NCBI GenBank assembly: GCA_022784465.1
Contig: JALFUR010000004.1
Coordinates: 265,804 to 329,803 of the forward strand
Direction: 5' to 3'
Length of the DNA stretch: 64,000 nt
Source of the DNA: Christensenella sp.
GTDB lineage: Bacteria; Bacillota; Clostridia; Christensenellales; UBA3700
The translations under genes were made by a program, and so were the position numbers. Shown one piece after another: positions 8,271 to 18,346 of the stretch (position 1 is its first letter; each line of letters starts with the position of its first letter). A model generated the notes under the pieces. The model made no database searches and had not been told where the DNA came from. It was given only the letters and a program-made list of their open reading frames with translations.

Positions 8271-10709
8271 ATGGCAAATATTGAAAATTCAAAAGAATTA
8301 TTAGAAATTTTGAATGAATATAAGGAACGTTTAAATCTTTTAAAAGGTTCTTATAAAGCTAAACAACAAGAATTGGATGCATTGCGTAAGAAAGAAGAAG
8401 TAGCAGTTGTTCCAGAAGAGGTTGAAAAAGTTGAAGAAGTTGAAGAAAAGCAAGAAGCAGTAAATGAAGAAGCTGCTGTAGAGACTTCACAACCTAAAGA
8501 AGGTGAAACAGTAAAAGAAGAACCTGTTGTTCAAGAAAAAAAGGAAGAAAGTGATACTTTTACTACAGATACTGGTAAGAAAGTATATATTAACCCTGCA
8601 TTCCAACAAAATAGAAATCAAAATCCTTCAAGACAATATCAAAATAATCAAAGACCAGGTGATAAACCTCCTTATAACCGTGGTCAAAATGGTCAAAGAC
8701 CAGGATTTAATAAACCTTCTAATGATTATGTTGCACCTCCAACATTACAAAAAGCAAATACTGCTAAAAACAAAAAAACGAGCGTAAAAAATCAAAATGA
8801 AGAAAAGAAAGGTCTTTCTAAGAGAGATTTACTAAAAAGAGGTTATGAATACGATTCATCGCTTGAAAACGATAACGAATATGTAAGATTCAAATCTCAG
8901 AAAAAAGATAAAAAGGTACAAAATGTTGTAATTAAAGAAATTACAGAAGCTGTTTTAAATAGTGATGTAGTTCCTGTAAAAGTATTTAGTGAAAAGATAG
9001 GTAAGCCTGTTACTGAATTGATCAAAAAATTCTTTGATTTAGGAAAGATGATTAATATCAATTCTACAATATCATTTGATGAAGCTGAACTTATAGCTTC
9101 AGATTACGGCATAACATTAACATTAAAAGCAGATAAAACTGCAGAAGACAAATTAACAGATTTAATTAAATCAACAACAAAAGAGAATGAAGGTAATCTT
9201 GTTAAGAGACCTCCAATTGTTACAATCATGGGTCACGTTGACCATGGTAAAACATCTTTATTGGATTACATTAGAAAATCTAATGTTATTGCTACAGAAG
9301 CAGGTGGAATTACTCAACATATTGGTGCTTATACAATTGATGTAAAAGGAGAAAAAATTACGTTTTTAGATACACCAGGACACGAAGCTTTTACAGCTAT
9401 GCGTAAGCGTGGTGCTCAAGTAACAGATATTGCTGTTATTGTAATTGCAGCTGACGATACTATAATGCCTCAAACAATTGAAGCTATTTCTCATGCTAAA
9501 GAAGCTGGAGTTTCTATTATTGTTGCTGCAAATAAAATAGATAAAACAAACGGTGATTATTCTAAGTTGTTGCAACAACTTCCAAATTATGATTTAGTTC
9601 CTGAAGAATGGGGCGGAGACACAATGGTAGTTCCAATTTCTGCAAAATTTGGAACAGGAGTTGATGTATTATTAGATGACATCTTATTAGTTGCTGAAAT
9701 GCTTGAATTAAAAGCAGTTAAAGATTGTCCTGCTTCAGGTTCAATTATCGAAGCAAGATTGGATAAAGCCATTGGACCAGTAGCGACAGTATTAGTTAAA
9801 AATGGTACTCTTCATGTTAAAGACTACATTGTTGCAGGTACAAATATTGGTAGAATCAGAGCAATGAAAGATTGTACAGGTAAAATTGTTAAAGAAGCTT
9901 TACCTTCATATGCTGTACAAATTCAAGGATTTAGTGAAGTTCCAAATGCTGGTGATACATTTGTTGTTGTTAAAGATGAAAAATTAGCTAAACAAGTTGC
10001 AGCAGATAGAGCAGATAAAGAAAGAGCTAGAATGAGCATGAGAAGTGATGCTAGAACTCTTGAAGAAATGTTTAAAGATCAACCATCTGGAGATATTAAA
10101 GTTCTTCCAATCATCTTAAAGACTGACGTTCAAGGCTCTTGTGAAGCTGTAAAACAAGCATTATTAAAGATTAATGATGAAAGAGTAGAAGATAATGTAA
10201 AAATCAAAATTGTACTTGCAGGTGTTGGTGCAATTAACGAATCAGATATTATGCTTGCAGATACAACAAATGCTATTATTTTAGGATTTAATGTTAGACC
10301 TGAAGCAAAAGCAAAGGCTCAAGCAGAAAGAGAGAAAATTGATATAAGAACTTATAGTATTATTTACGATGCTATCGACGATATTAATAATGCTTTATCT
10401 GGTTTAATTGGACCTTCATATAAAGAAACTGCTTTAGGTAGAGTAGAAATTAGAAATCTATTCAAGATTTCAGGTGTTGGTATGATTGCTGGTTGTTATG
10501 TTCTTGATGGTGCAATTCAAAGAAATTGCGGTTATAGATTATTAAGAGATAACATTGTAATTCATACTGGAAAGATATCATCTCTAAAGAGAATGAAAGA
10601 TGATGTTAAAGAAGTAAATGCTGGATATGAATGTGGTGTAGGATTAGATAACTACAACGATTTCAAGGAAGGCGATATACTTGAAACATTTATTATGGAG
10701 CAAGAATAA
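8271..10709 (+). CDS. infB: Translation initiation factor IF-2
   Basis: RPPIVTIMGHVDHGKTSLLDYIR, DTPGHEAFTAMR, ANKIDK G-domain motifs. Confidence 0.98.
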   Translation: MANIENSKELLEILNEYKERLNLLKGSYKAKQQELDALRKKEEVAVVPEEVEKVEEVEEKQEAVNEEAAVETSQPKEGETVKEEPVVQEKKEESDTFTTDTGKKVYINPAFQQNRNQNPSRQYQNNQRPGDKPPYNRGQNGQRPGFNKPSNDYVAPPTLQKANTAKNKKTSVKNQNEEKKGLSKRDLLKRGYEYDSSLENDNEYVRFKSQKKDKKVQNVVIKEITEAVLNSDVVPVKVFSEKIGKPVTELIKKFFDLGKMININSTISFDEAELIASDYGITLTLKADKTAEDKLTDLIKSTTKENEGNLVKRPPIVTIMGHVDHGKTSLLDYIRKSNVIATEAGGITQHIGAYTIDVKGEKITFLDTPGHEAFTAMRKRGAQVTDIAVIVIAADDTIMPQTIEAISHAKEAGVSIIVAANKIDKTNGDYSKLLQQLPNYDLVPEEWGGDTMVVPISAKFGTGVDVLLDDILLVAEMLELKAVKDCPASGSIIEARLDKAIGPVATVLVKNGTLHVKDYIVAGTNIGRIRAMKDCTGKIVKEALPSYAVQIQGFSEVPNAGDTFVVVKDEKLAKQVAADRADKERARMSMRSDARTLEEMFKDQPSGDIKVLPIILKTDVQGSCEAVKQALLKINDERVEDNVKIKIVLAGVGAINESDIMLADTTNAIILGFNVRPEAKAKAQAEREKIDIRTYSIIYDAIDDINNALSGLIGPSYKETALGRVEIRNLFKISGVGMIAGCYVLDGAIQRNCGYRLLRDNIVIHTGKISSLKRMKDDVKEVNAGYECGVGLDNYNDFKEGDILETFIMEQE

Positions 10710-11068
10710 TGAGTAGAATAGAAAGAATTGAAGCTGAACTTGCTAAACAAATTGCTATTGCAATTTCTGATGGCATAAAAGATCCAAGAGTCAAAGGATT
10801 AATTTCTGTTACTAAAGTTACAGTAGATACTGAACTATCTTACGCTAAAGTATATGTAAGTATTTTAGGGGCAGATGGAGAGGAAGAAAAGGTTATTCAA
10901 GGATTAGATTCAGCTCAAGGATATATAAAATCTAAATTGAGAAAAACAATGAGACTTAGAGCAATGCCAGAACTTCATTTTGTTTATGATGATTCTATTG
11001 CTTATGGTATTTATATGAACCAAAGACTAAGTGAAATTGTAAAGAAAGACGAAGATGCAAATGAGTAA
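10709..11068 (+). CDS. rbfA: Ribosome-binding factor A
   Basis: RIERIEAELAKQIAIAI...DPRVKGLISVTKV; follows infB. Confidence 0.95.
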   Translation: MSRIERIEAELAKQIAIAISDGIKDPRVKGLISVTKVTVDTELSYAKVYVSILGADGEEEKVIQGLDSAQGYIKSKLRKTMRLRAMPELHFVYDDSIAYGIYMNQRLSEIVKKDEDANE

Positions 11069-12035
11069 ATATCAACAATTATTTAATGAAATTAAAAATA
11101 GTAATAAGATAATGTTAATATGCCATAAAAGCCCAGATGGTGATGCTTTTGGCAGCACACTTGCCTTATATAAAGTTTTAATTAATTTAAATAAACAAGT
11201 TGATGTATATTGCGAATTGCCATATAACAAAAAATTGAGTTTTATTCCAAATAGCGATAAATTTTTAATAGATAAAAATGAAGATAAGTATGATTTGGCT
11301 ATATCTTTAGATTGTGCTGCATCTTCTAGACTTGGAATATATTATGATTTATTTTTTAAAGCTAAAAAAACTATATGTATAGATCACCATAACACAAATG
11401 ATGGATATGCAAATATTAATTTTATTTCCCCTGAATCTGCTGCCACATGCGAATATTTATATATTATTCTTAAAGAAATGGAAAAAGAGTTTCCATCAAT
11501 TATAGATAACGAAGTTGCAACATCGCTATATTGTGGAATTATTACAGATAGTGGTAATTTTAAAAATGCTAATACAACACTTTTAACTAAAAAAATAGCA
11601 CAAGAGATAGAAGAAAATTATAAAGTTGAATCTAGTAGAATAGTAAAACATTTTATGGATGAGATTGATTTTAATGTTTTTCAATTAAAAATTAGAGTAT
11701 TATCTAAAGCTATATTTAATGATAGTAAAACAGTGGGAATAATTTGCTTTAAGAAAGAGGATTTTGTTGCTACTAATACTGATTTAACTTGTACAGAGGG
11801 AATAGTAAATGATATTAAAGATATAAGCGGCATAAGAATTGCAGCTTCAATTATTGAGTTAAGCGATGAATCGTATAAAATATCTTTAAGATCTGATGTA
11901 AAATATCCTGTAAATATTCTTGCTGCAAATAAAGGCGGCGGAGGACATCCTTGTGCTGCGGGTTATCAAGAAAAAGGATATTTTTATGATGTTTTAGATC
12001 GTGTAATGCGCGATTGTGAAAACTATGCAGAATAA
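11055..12035 (+). CDS. nrnA: DHH-family bifunctional oligoribonuclease/pAp phosphatase
   Basis: HKSPDGDAFGS, IDHHNTND, GGGGHPCAAG motifs. Confidence 0.9.
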   Translation: MQMSKYQQLFNEIKNSNKIMLICHKSPDGDAFGSTLALYKVLINLNKQVDVYCELPYNKKLSFIPNSDKFLIDKNEDKYDLAISLDCAASSRLGIYYDLFFKAKKTICIDHHNTNDGYANINFISPESAATCEYLYIILKEMEKEFPSIIDNEVATSLYCGIITDSGNFKNANTTLLTKKIAQEIEENYKVESSRIVKHFMDEIDFNVFQLKIRVLSKAIFNDSKTVGIICFKKEDFVATNTDLTCTEGIVNDIKDISGIRIAASIIELSDESYKISLRSDVKYPVNILAANKGGGGHPCAAGYQEKGYFYDVLDRVMRDCENYAE

Positions 12036-12906
12036 TTTTTTAATTGCAATAAATAAACCAACAGGTTTAACTTCCTCCGATGTTGTTGTAAAAGTTAGAC
12101 ATATTTTATCAAATTATTTTAATTCAAAAGTAAAAGTTGGACATATGGGAACTTTAGATCCTGGCGCTGCAGGATTATTACTTGTTGGTGTAAATAAGGC
12201 AACTAGATTATTTGATTTATTATTATCTAAAAATAAATCTTATATTGGACGATTATCTTTTGGAAAAGATACGGACACATTAGATTCTTATGGAAAGGTA
12301 ATAAATGAGTCTAAACTGCCAAGTAAAGATGAAGTATTAAATAAATTAAATTTATTTATAGGGCAAATAAAGCAAATTCCACCGATGTATTCTGCGCTTA
12401 AAATTAATGGACAAAAAGCATATGATTTAGCGAGAAAAAATATAGATATTGATTTGCCTGAAAGAATTGTTAATATTAACAACATTGAAGTTATTAGTTT
12501 TATAGAAAATGATGGCAAATTAAAATCCATAGATTTATCTATAAATTGTTCAAGCGGCACATACATAAGAACCTTATTTCATGATATAGCTAATAAGTGC
12601 AATGTTTGTGGTTATATGTCTTATTTGATTAGAAATTCATTAGATAACATTACATTAGATCAAGCAGCTACACTTGATGAATTAAAAGAAAATCCACAAA
12701 AGTACTTTATTGATCCACTAGATATTGTTAAATCTTTTTTGCCTGTATATGAATTAAATGATAAAGAGTATAATTTTATATCAACAGGAAGGACAATTAA
12801 GACAAGTTTAAATAAGAATAAAATTGCTTTAACATATAAAAATGAATTAAAATTTATTGGAGAAAATATAGATAATAACATTAAATCTATTGCTAATTTA
12901 GAATGA
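12016..12906 (+). CDS. truB: tRNA pseudouridine(55) synthase TruB
   Basis: INKPTGLTSSDVV, VGHMGTLDPGAAGLLLV, PPMYSALKINGQKAYDLAR. Confidence 0.96.
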   Translation: MKTMQNNFLIAINKPTGLTSSDVVVKVRHILSNYFNSKVKVGHMGTLDPGAAGLLLVGVNKATRLFDLLLSKNKSYIGRLSFGKDTDTLDSYGKVINESKLPSKDEVLNKLNLFIGQIKQIPPMYSALKINGQKAYDLARKNIDIDLPERIVNINNIEVISFIENDGKLKSIDLSINCSSGTYIRTLFHDIANKCNVCGYMSYLIRNSLDNITLDQAATLDELKENPQKYFIDPLDIVKSFLPVYELNDKEYNFISTGRTIKTSLNKNKIALTYKNELKFIGENIDNNIKSIANLE

Positions 12907-13823
12907 TAAGAAATGAAAAATTAAATATAAATATATTTAATTACGATGAGAGTTATGATAAACCTCAAGTTATTTGTTTAGGCTTTTTTGATTGTATTCA
13001 TTTAGGTCATTTGAAACTATTTAATAAAGCAAAACTTTTATCACATTTAAATAACTTAGAAATTTCATGCTTTACTTTTGAAAATAATCCATTATCTTAT
13101 TTTTCAGATCAAAAATTAGTTTATACTTTTGAGGAAAGAATTGTTTTGTTTTCATCACTTAATATAAATAATGTTTTTAAAGCATATTTTGATGACAAAT
13201 TTTTGTCTTTAAACAAAGAAGATTTTTTAAATAATTTGTGCATGAATAAAAATATAAAAGCCATTGTTTGTGGTGAAGATTATACATTTGGTTATAAAAA
13301 AGAAGGAAATGTTGATTATTTAAAAAAGTATTGTATAAAGAACAATATTGAATTATATATTGAAGATTTAAAATTGTCTAATAATAAAAAAATATCTTCT
13401 AAATCAATTAGAAATATGCTTATTGATGGGGAGATAGAAGAAGCAAATAAATTATTGATATCTCCATATTCTGCTTCAGGAAAAGTTATAAGCGGAAAAG
13501 GTATTGGATCAAAAAAGATATATCCAACAATAAATATACAATTAAATCAAGAAAAAGTAATTATAAAGCCTGGTGTGTATTATACGTTAACATGCATAGA
13601 TGGAGTTTCATTTAAATCTGTTACTAATGTTGGAACAAAGCCAACGCTTAATGACTATTCGAAAAATATTGAGACTTATATCTTATTTTACAATAAAGAT
13701 TTATATAATAAAGAAATAACAATAAAATTTATAAAAAGAATACGAGATATTGCAAAGTTTAATACGATAGATGAACTTAAAAATCAAATATCAAAAGATA
13801 TTGATTATGTATTAACAATATGA
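12903..13823 (+). CDS. ribF: Bifunctional riboflavin kinase/FAD synthetase
   Basis: GFFDCIHLGHLKLF, VCGEDYTFGYKKEG, GIGSKKIYPTINI; TruB-RibF order. Confidence 0.93.
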   Translation: MIRNEKLNINIFNYDESYDKPQVICLGFFDCIHLGHLKLFNKAKLLSHLNNLEISCFTFENNPLSYFSDQKLVYTFEERIVLFSSLNINNVFKAYFDDKFLSLNKEDFLNNLCMNKNIKAIVCGEDYTFGYKKEGNVDYLKKYCIKNNIELYIEDLKLSNNKKISSKSIRNMLIDGEIEEANKLLISPYSASGKVISGKGIGSKKIYPTINIQLNQEKVIIKPGVYYTLTCIDGVSFKSVTNVGTKPTLNDYSKNIETYILFYNKDLYNKEITIKFIKRIRDIAKFNTIDELKNQISKDIDYVLTI

Positions 13824-13833
13824 GGATAAAACT

Positions 13834-14685
13834 ATGATTAAATTTGGCCCAAGTGGTTCGTGTGAAGAATTTTTACAACAAAATTTTAAAAAAACTAGTG
13901 ATGGTGCAAAATGGCTTAAAGAAAAAGGAGTGGATTTATTTGAATACTCTTTTGGAAGAGGCGTTAACATTTCTTTGCAAACAGCAAAAGCTTATGGTGA
14001 AGTATTTAAAATGAATGATATAGAATTATCTGTTCATGCTCCATATTTTATCAATTTAGCTACAGACGATGAACAAAAAGCATTAAACAATATTAAATAT
14101 ATAGTAGATTCTTTAACTGCTTGCGATGCTTTTATGGGTAACCGTGTTGTTTTTCATCCTGGCTCTCCTTGTAAACTTGAGAGAAATCAAGCAATGAAAA
14201 TTCTATTAAAATCTTTTGAAAATATTTGTAAAATAAAACAAGATTTAAAATTTGATCATATATTGCTATGTCCTGAAACTATGGGAAAAGTAGCTCAACT
14301 TGGTAATTTGGAAGAGATAATTGAAATTGTAAATATTGGAGATAATACAATTGTTCCATGTATTGATTTTGGACATTTAAATAGTAGAGAAGGTGGATTA
14401 TTTAAAACGAAAGATGATTATAGAAGAGTAATTGATAGACTAATTGATAAAATTGGTTTTGAAAAAACTAGTATAATGCATGTTCATTTTTCTAAAATAG
14501 CTTATTCAAGTAAAGGGGAAATAAAACATTTAACTTTTGATGATGAAGTTTATGGACCAGATTTTGAACCATTACTTGAAATATTTAAAGAATATAAAAT
14601 GAATCCTTTTGTAGTATGTGAATCAGCTGGAACTCAAACAAGAGACTCACTTATGATGAAAAATTATTATAATTCTTTAAAATAG
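13834..14685 (+). CDS. nfo: Deoxyribonuclease IV / AP endonuclease family 2
   Basis: MIKFGPSG, SVHAPYFINLA, VFHPGSP, CIDFGHLNSR, MHVHFS, VCESAG. Confidence 0.88.
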   Translation: MIKFGPSGSCEEFLQQNFKKTSDGAKWLKEKGVDLFEYSFGRGVNISLQTAKAYGEVFKMNDIELSVHAPYFINLATDDEQKALNNIKYIVDSLTACDAFMGNRVVFHPGSPCKLERNQAMKILLKSFENICKIKQDLKFDHILLCPETMGKVAQLGNLEEIIEIVNIGDNTIVPCIDFGHLNSREGGLFKTKDDYRRVIDRLIDKIGFEKTSIMHVHFSKIAYSSKGEIKHLTFDDEVYGPDFEPLLEIFKEYKMNPFVVCESAGTQTRDSLMMKNYYNSLK

Positions 14686-14698
14686 TAATATTTTAATC

Positions 14699-14728
14699 TT
14701 TACACGTTTTTTGTCGTTATGATAAAAT
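14699..14728 (+). promoter_or_regulatory. Putative promoter of the Xaa-Pro peptidase gene
   Basis: TTTACA-18 nt-TAAAAT; -10 ends 10 nt before the ATG. Confidence 0.45.
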
Positions 14729-14738
14729 AACAAATGTT

Positions 14739-15776
14739 ATGAACTCATGTCGTGAATTGTTTATAAAATCTAATGTTGATGCGATAATTGTTCTTGGTGA
14801 ATCTAATACATTTTATTTAAGTGGTTATAAATCATCGAACTGTCAAATTGTAATAACAAAAGATGAACAATATTTTATAACAGATGGAAGATATATTAAT
14901 GAAGCTAAAAAAATATTATCCGATAAATTTTTAGTTTTATCTGGCGGATATGACGTTATAAAAGATCTTGTTAAACAATCCTATAGCATTGGGTGGGATA
15001 ACGATGTACCTTATACAACATATAAAAAAATATCAGAAGTTTTCTTCGATAAAAAGCTTGTAGATATAACTGATATTATATCTTCAATGAGAATGATTAA
15101 AACTCAAGCAGAAATTGAGAATATCAAAAAAGCACAAGAGATAACAGAACTTGGCTTTAACGAAGCATTAAAAGCTTTAAAAGAAGGCATAAGTGAAATT
15201 GAGATTGCTGCATTAATAGAATATACATTTTTAAAAAATGGGGCATCTATTGCATTTGATTCAATTGTTGCTTTTGGTGAAAATGGGGCATCTCCTCATG
15301 CGCATAGAACATCTAGACAATTGACTTGCGGAGATTTTGTTACAATGGATATTGGCGCAAAATATAATGGTTATTGTTCAGATATGACAAGAACAGTTGC
15401 ATTTGGCGGTATTACAAGAAAACAAATTGATATATATAACACAGTACTACAAGCACAAGAAACTACAATAAAGAAAATGCAAGCTGGGATGAGTGGAAAA
15501 GAAGTAGATTTAATTGCTAGATCAATTATTGAAAAGAAAGGTTATGGTGATTATTTTACTCATTCAACAGGACATAGTGTTGGAATAGATATTCATGAAC
15601 CAATATTTTTATCTAAATCAGAAGATAGAATATTAGAAAATGGTATGGTTGTAACCGTTGAACCGGGCATTTATGTTCCAAATTTATGTGGTGTTAGAAT
15701 AGAAGATACTGTAGTTATACAAAATAATTGTGCAAAATTAATTTCTAATATAGACAAAAACTTAATAATAATATAA
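14739..15776 (+). CDS. pepP: Xaa-Pro aminopeptidase / M24 family
   Basis: [50 protein letters not shown]. Confidence 0.9.
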   Translation: MNSCRELFIKSNVDAIIVLGESNTFYLSGYKSSNCQIVITKDEQYFITDGRYINEAKKILSDKFLVLSGGYDVIKDLVKQSYSIGWDNDVPYTTYKKISEVFFDKKLVDITDIISSMRMIKTQAEIENIKKAQEITELGFNEALKALKEGISEIEIAALIEYTFLKNGASIAFDSIVAFGENGASPHAHRTSRQLTCGDFVTMDIGAKYNGYCSDMTRTVAFGGITRKQIDIYNTVLQAQETTIKKMQAGMSGKEVDLIARSIIEKKGYGDYFTHSTGHSVGIDIHEPIFLSKSEDRILENGMVVTVEPGIYVPNLCGVRIEDTVVIQNNCAKLISNIDKNLIII

Positions 15777-15798
15777 AATAAAAAATGTGGAGGTAATT

Positions 15799-16365
15799 AT
15801 GGCTGGATATGTAATGGCCGGTGATTTTAGAAAGGGTGTTACTTTTAAGTATGAAAATAAAGTTGTTACAGTAGTAGAATTTCTACATGTAAAACCTGGT
15901 AAAGGAGCCGCTTTCGTAAGAACTAAATTAAGAGACGTAATAAATGGCGGTGTTGTAGAAATGACATTCAACCCTACAGCAAAATTTGAAACAGCTGAAA
16001 TTATTTATAAGAAAATGCAATATTCTTATAATGATGGAGATCTATATTATTTCATGGATATGGATACATTCGATATGGTTCCAGTTAACTATGAAATGTG
16101 TGAAGATGCTTTAAAATTCGTTGTAGAAAATGGTGAAGTTACTGTTAACTTCTATGATGGAAAACCTTTCTCAGTTGAAGCACCTAACTTTGTAGAATTG
16201 ACAATCGTTAAATCTGAACCTGGTGCAAAGGGCAATACAACACAAGGAGCTACAAAGCCTGCAACACTAGAAACTGGATATGAAATTCAAGTTCCACTTT
16301 TCGTTAATGAAGGTGAAAGAATTAGAATTGATACTAGAACAGGCGAATACATGTCTAGAGTATAA
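15799..16365 (+). CDS. efp: Elongation factor P
   Basis: [45 protein letters not shown] supports ATG 15799 over the track start 15787. Confidence 0.96.
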   Translation: MAGYVMAGDFRKGVTFKYENKVVTVVEFLHVKPGKGAAFVRTKLRDVINGGVVEMTFNPTAKFETAEIIYKKMQYSYNDGDLYYFMDMDTFDMVPVNYEMCEDALKFVVENGEVTVNFYDGKPFSVEAPNFVELTIVKSEPGAKGNTTQGATKPATLETGYEIQVPLFVNEGERIRIDTRTGEYMSRV

Positions 16366-16392
16366 TTTTTATATAATTTCGTCATAACCTTT

Positions 16393-16460
16393 GGGGCATA
16401 TAATATTTTTCGTTTTACTTTTTACTCCCTACACAACGTTTATAATATGCCCCTTTTTTT
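16393..16460 (+). terminator. Long-loop terminator after efp
   Basis: GGGGCATAT ... ATATGCCCC 9-bp stem with 43-nt loop, followed by TTTTTTT. Confidence 0.65.
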
Positions 16461-16496
16461 ATTCATATGCTTGTCCAACTTTGAATATAATTTAGT

Positions 16497-17312
16497 ATGT
16501 TGGACGAAATACTTTCAAAAAAAATCCTATCTATTTTGCCAGAGAGTAATAATATTCAAGAACTTCGTTTTAGAGAAGGTTATAATCTCATTGGCATTAT
16601 TAAAAATAGTTATAAAGAGTTTAATTATATAGTTTCTAAAGAAGATATTATTTCTATTATAAAAGCTACAACCAATAACTCGCTTTATTCTTCTCAAGAC
16701 ACAATTAAAAATGGATATATATCATATAAAGGATTAAGAATCGGTCTTGCAGGTGAAGGGGTAGTAGAAAACTTAAATTTAATTACATTAAAAAACATAA
16801 AATCTTTATGTATTCGAGTTCCGCATGAATACGATTTTTATCATCCATATTTAGAAAAAATATACAATAATTTTGATAATACATTAATTATTTCTAAACC
16901 AGGACTTGGAAAAACAACACTTCTTAGATCAATAATTAAAAAAATATCTGAATTAAGTTATAACAACATTTTGCTTTTAGATGAAAAAGGCGAAGTTTCC
17001 TTTGATAACACAATAAAACTGGGGAAAAACATTGATGTTATTATATCTATTCCAAAAGCTCATGCTTATAGCTCATTCATTAGGGTATTACGGCCAAATA
17101 TTATTGCTACTGATGAAGTTTTCGGAAGCGTGGAAATTGATGCTATACAAGACATTATAAGATGTGGAGTAAAGGTTATTGCAACTATGCACTCAGAAGG
17201 AATACAAACTATAAATCAAAAAATATATGCAAAATTATTATCTATGATGAGATACATTATTGTTTTGGAAGATGTTGGAAAAATCAAAGAAATATACGAT
17301 AGGTGTAAATGA
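16497..17312 (+). CDS. spoIIIAA: Stage III sporulation protein AA (ATPase)
   Basis: SKPGLGKTTLLRSII, LLLDEKGEV, RPNIIATDEVFG; first gene of an AA-AH order. Confidence 0.93.
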   Translation: MLDEILSKKILSILPESNNIQELRFREGYNLIGIIKNSYKEFNYIVSKEDIISIIKATTNNSLYSSQDTIKNGYISYKGLRIGLAGEGVVENLNLITLKNIKSLCIRVPHEYDFYHPYLEKIYNNFDNTLIISKPGLGKTTLLRSIIKKISELSYNNILLLDEKGEVSFDNTIKLGKNIDVIISIPKAHAYSSFIRVLRPNIIATDEVFGSVEIDAIQDIIRCGVKVIATMHSEGIQTINQKIYAKLLSMMRYIIVLEDVGKIKEIYDRCK

Positions 17313-17764
17313 AATTATTTCTATTAGGATTAGTTTGTATTTCATCTACATTTATAGGCATATATGTATCTAAAGAAATAAAAAATAGAGAAAGATTCTT
17401 CCTAGAATGGATTGAATATAATAAATTTTTAATACAAAGGATTTCGTTTTTTAAAGAACCAATTTATAAAATTACAAAAGATTTCTATAAAGACAGAAAA
17501 GATTCGCTCTTTGTACTGTTATTAAAAGATTATATTAACAATAAAACAATTAATTGTTTTAAAAAAGATAAAATAAAGATTCAAGAATATTTTAATACAC
17601 TTGGATCGTTAGATTATACAAATCAGTTAAATTATTTAAAATCCGAACTTATAAACCTTGAAGAAAAATATAAAGAGGTTAAATTAGATATGAAAACAAA
17701 AGGGAATTTATATTCAAAACTTGGATTAATTATTGGCATAGCATTAATGATTTTGATGGTGTAG
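17309..17764 (+). CDS. spoIIIAB: Stage III sporulation protein AB
   Basis: Position and TM-coiled coil-TM pattern in the spoIIIA operon. Confidence 0.88.
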   Translation: MKLFLLGLVCISSTFIGIYVSKEIKNRERFFLEWIEYNKFLIQRISFFKEPIYKITKDFYKDRKDSLFVLLLKDYINNKTINCFKKDKIKIQEYFNTLGSLDYTNQLNYLKSELINLEEKYKEVKLDMKTKGNLYSKLGLIIGIALMILMV

Positions 17765-17765
17765 C

Positions 17766-17963
17766 ATGGAATTATCAATTATTTTTAAAATTGCAGGAAT
17801 TGGACTTATTACTGCCATATTAAGTATAGTACTTAAAAAATCAGACAAAGATGAAATTGCGACTTTTGTAACAATTTCTGGATTAATCATTGTTTTGATA
17901 ATGGTTTTAGATATGGTTTCAAATTTGTTTGATACTTTAAAAAGTCTTTTGAATTTGTATTAA
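17766..17963 (+). CDS. spoIIIAC: Stage III sporulation protein AC
   Basis: 65-aa two-TM protein, LKKSDKDEIATFVTISGLIIVL. Confidence 0.92.
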   Translation: MELSIIFKIAGIGLITAILSIVLKKSDKDEIATFVTISGLIIVLIMVLDMVSNLFDTLKSLLNLY

Positions 17964-18346
17964 TGGAAATATTTAAAATAGCAATTATTGGACTAATAGG
18001 TGCAATAGCAGTTAATGTTTTAAAAGAGACAGGCTCTCCTTTGTATACATATGTAACCATAGTTACAGGAATTATTATTTTGATATTTTCAATTAATGCA
18101 TTGTATCCAATTTTAATAGATTTTAATGCCTTGATTGCGAAAACCAATGTTGATGAAGAAAACTATGTATTACTGCTAAAAATAATAGGTATTGGTTATA
18201 TATCTGAATATTCAGCATCATTATGCTGTGATTTAAACTGTGAATCTATTGCTAAAAAAATTATATTTGCTGGAAAAATATTCGTATTTATTTTAGCAAT
18301 TCCAATTATCAAAAAAGTTTTTGATTTATTAATGAATATAATATGA
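17963..18346 (+). CDS. spoIIIAD: Stage III sporulation protein AD
   Basis: Multi-TM, operon position, EYSASLCCD motif. Confidence 0.9.
   Translation: MEIFKIAIIGLIGAIAVNVLKETGSPLYTYVTIVTGIIILIFSINALYPILIDFNALIAKTNVDEENYVLLLKIIGIGYISEYSASLCCDLNCESIAKKIIFAGKIFVFILAIPIIKKVFDLLMNII

Noticed and set aside
16447-16632. 61-aa + strand ORF overlapping the spoIIIAA start
   Set aside because: Starts inside the efp terminator stem and overlaps spoIIIAA in another frame; no recognisable motif.
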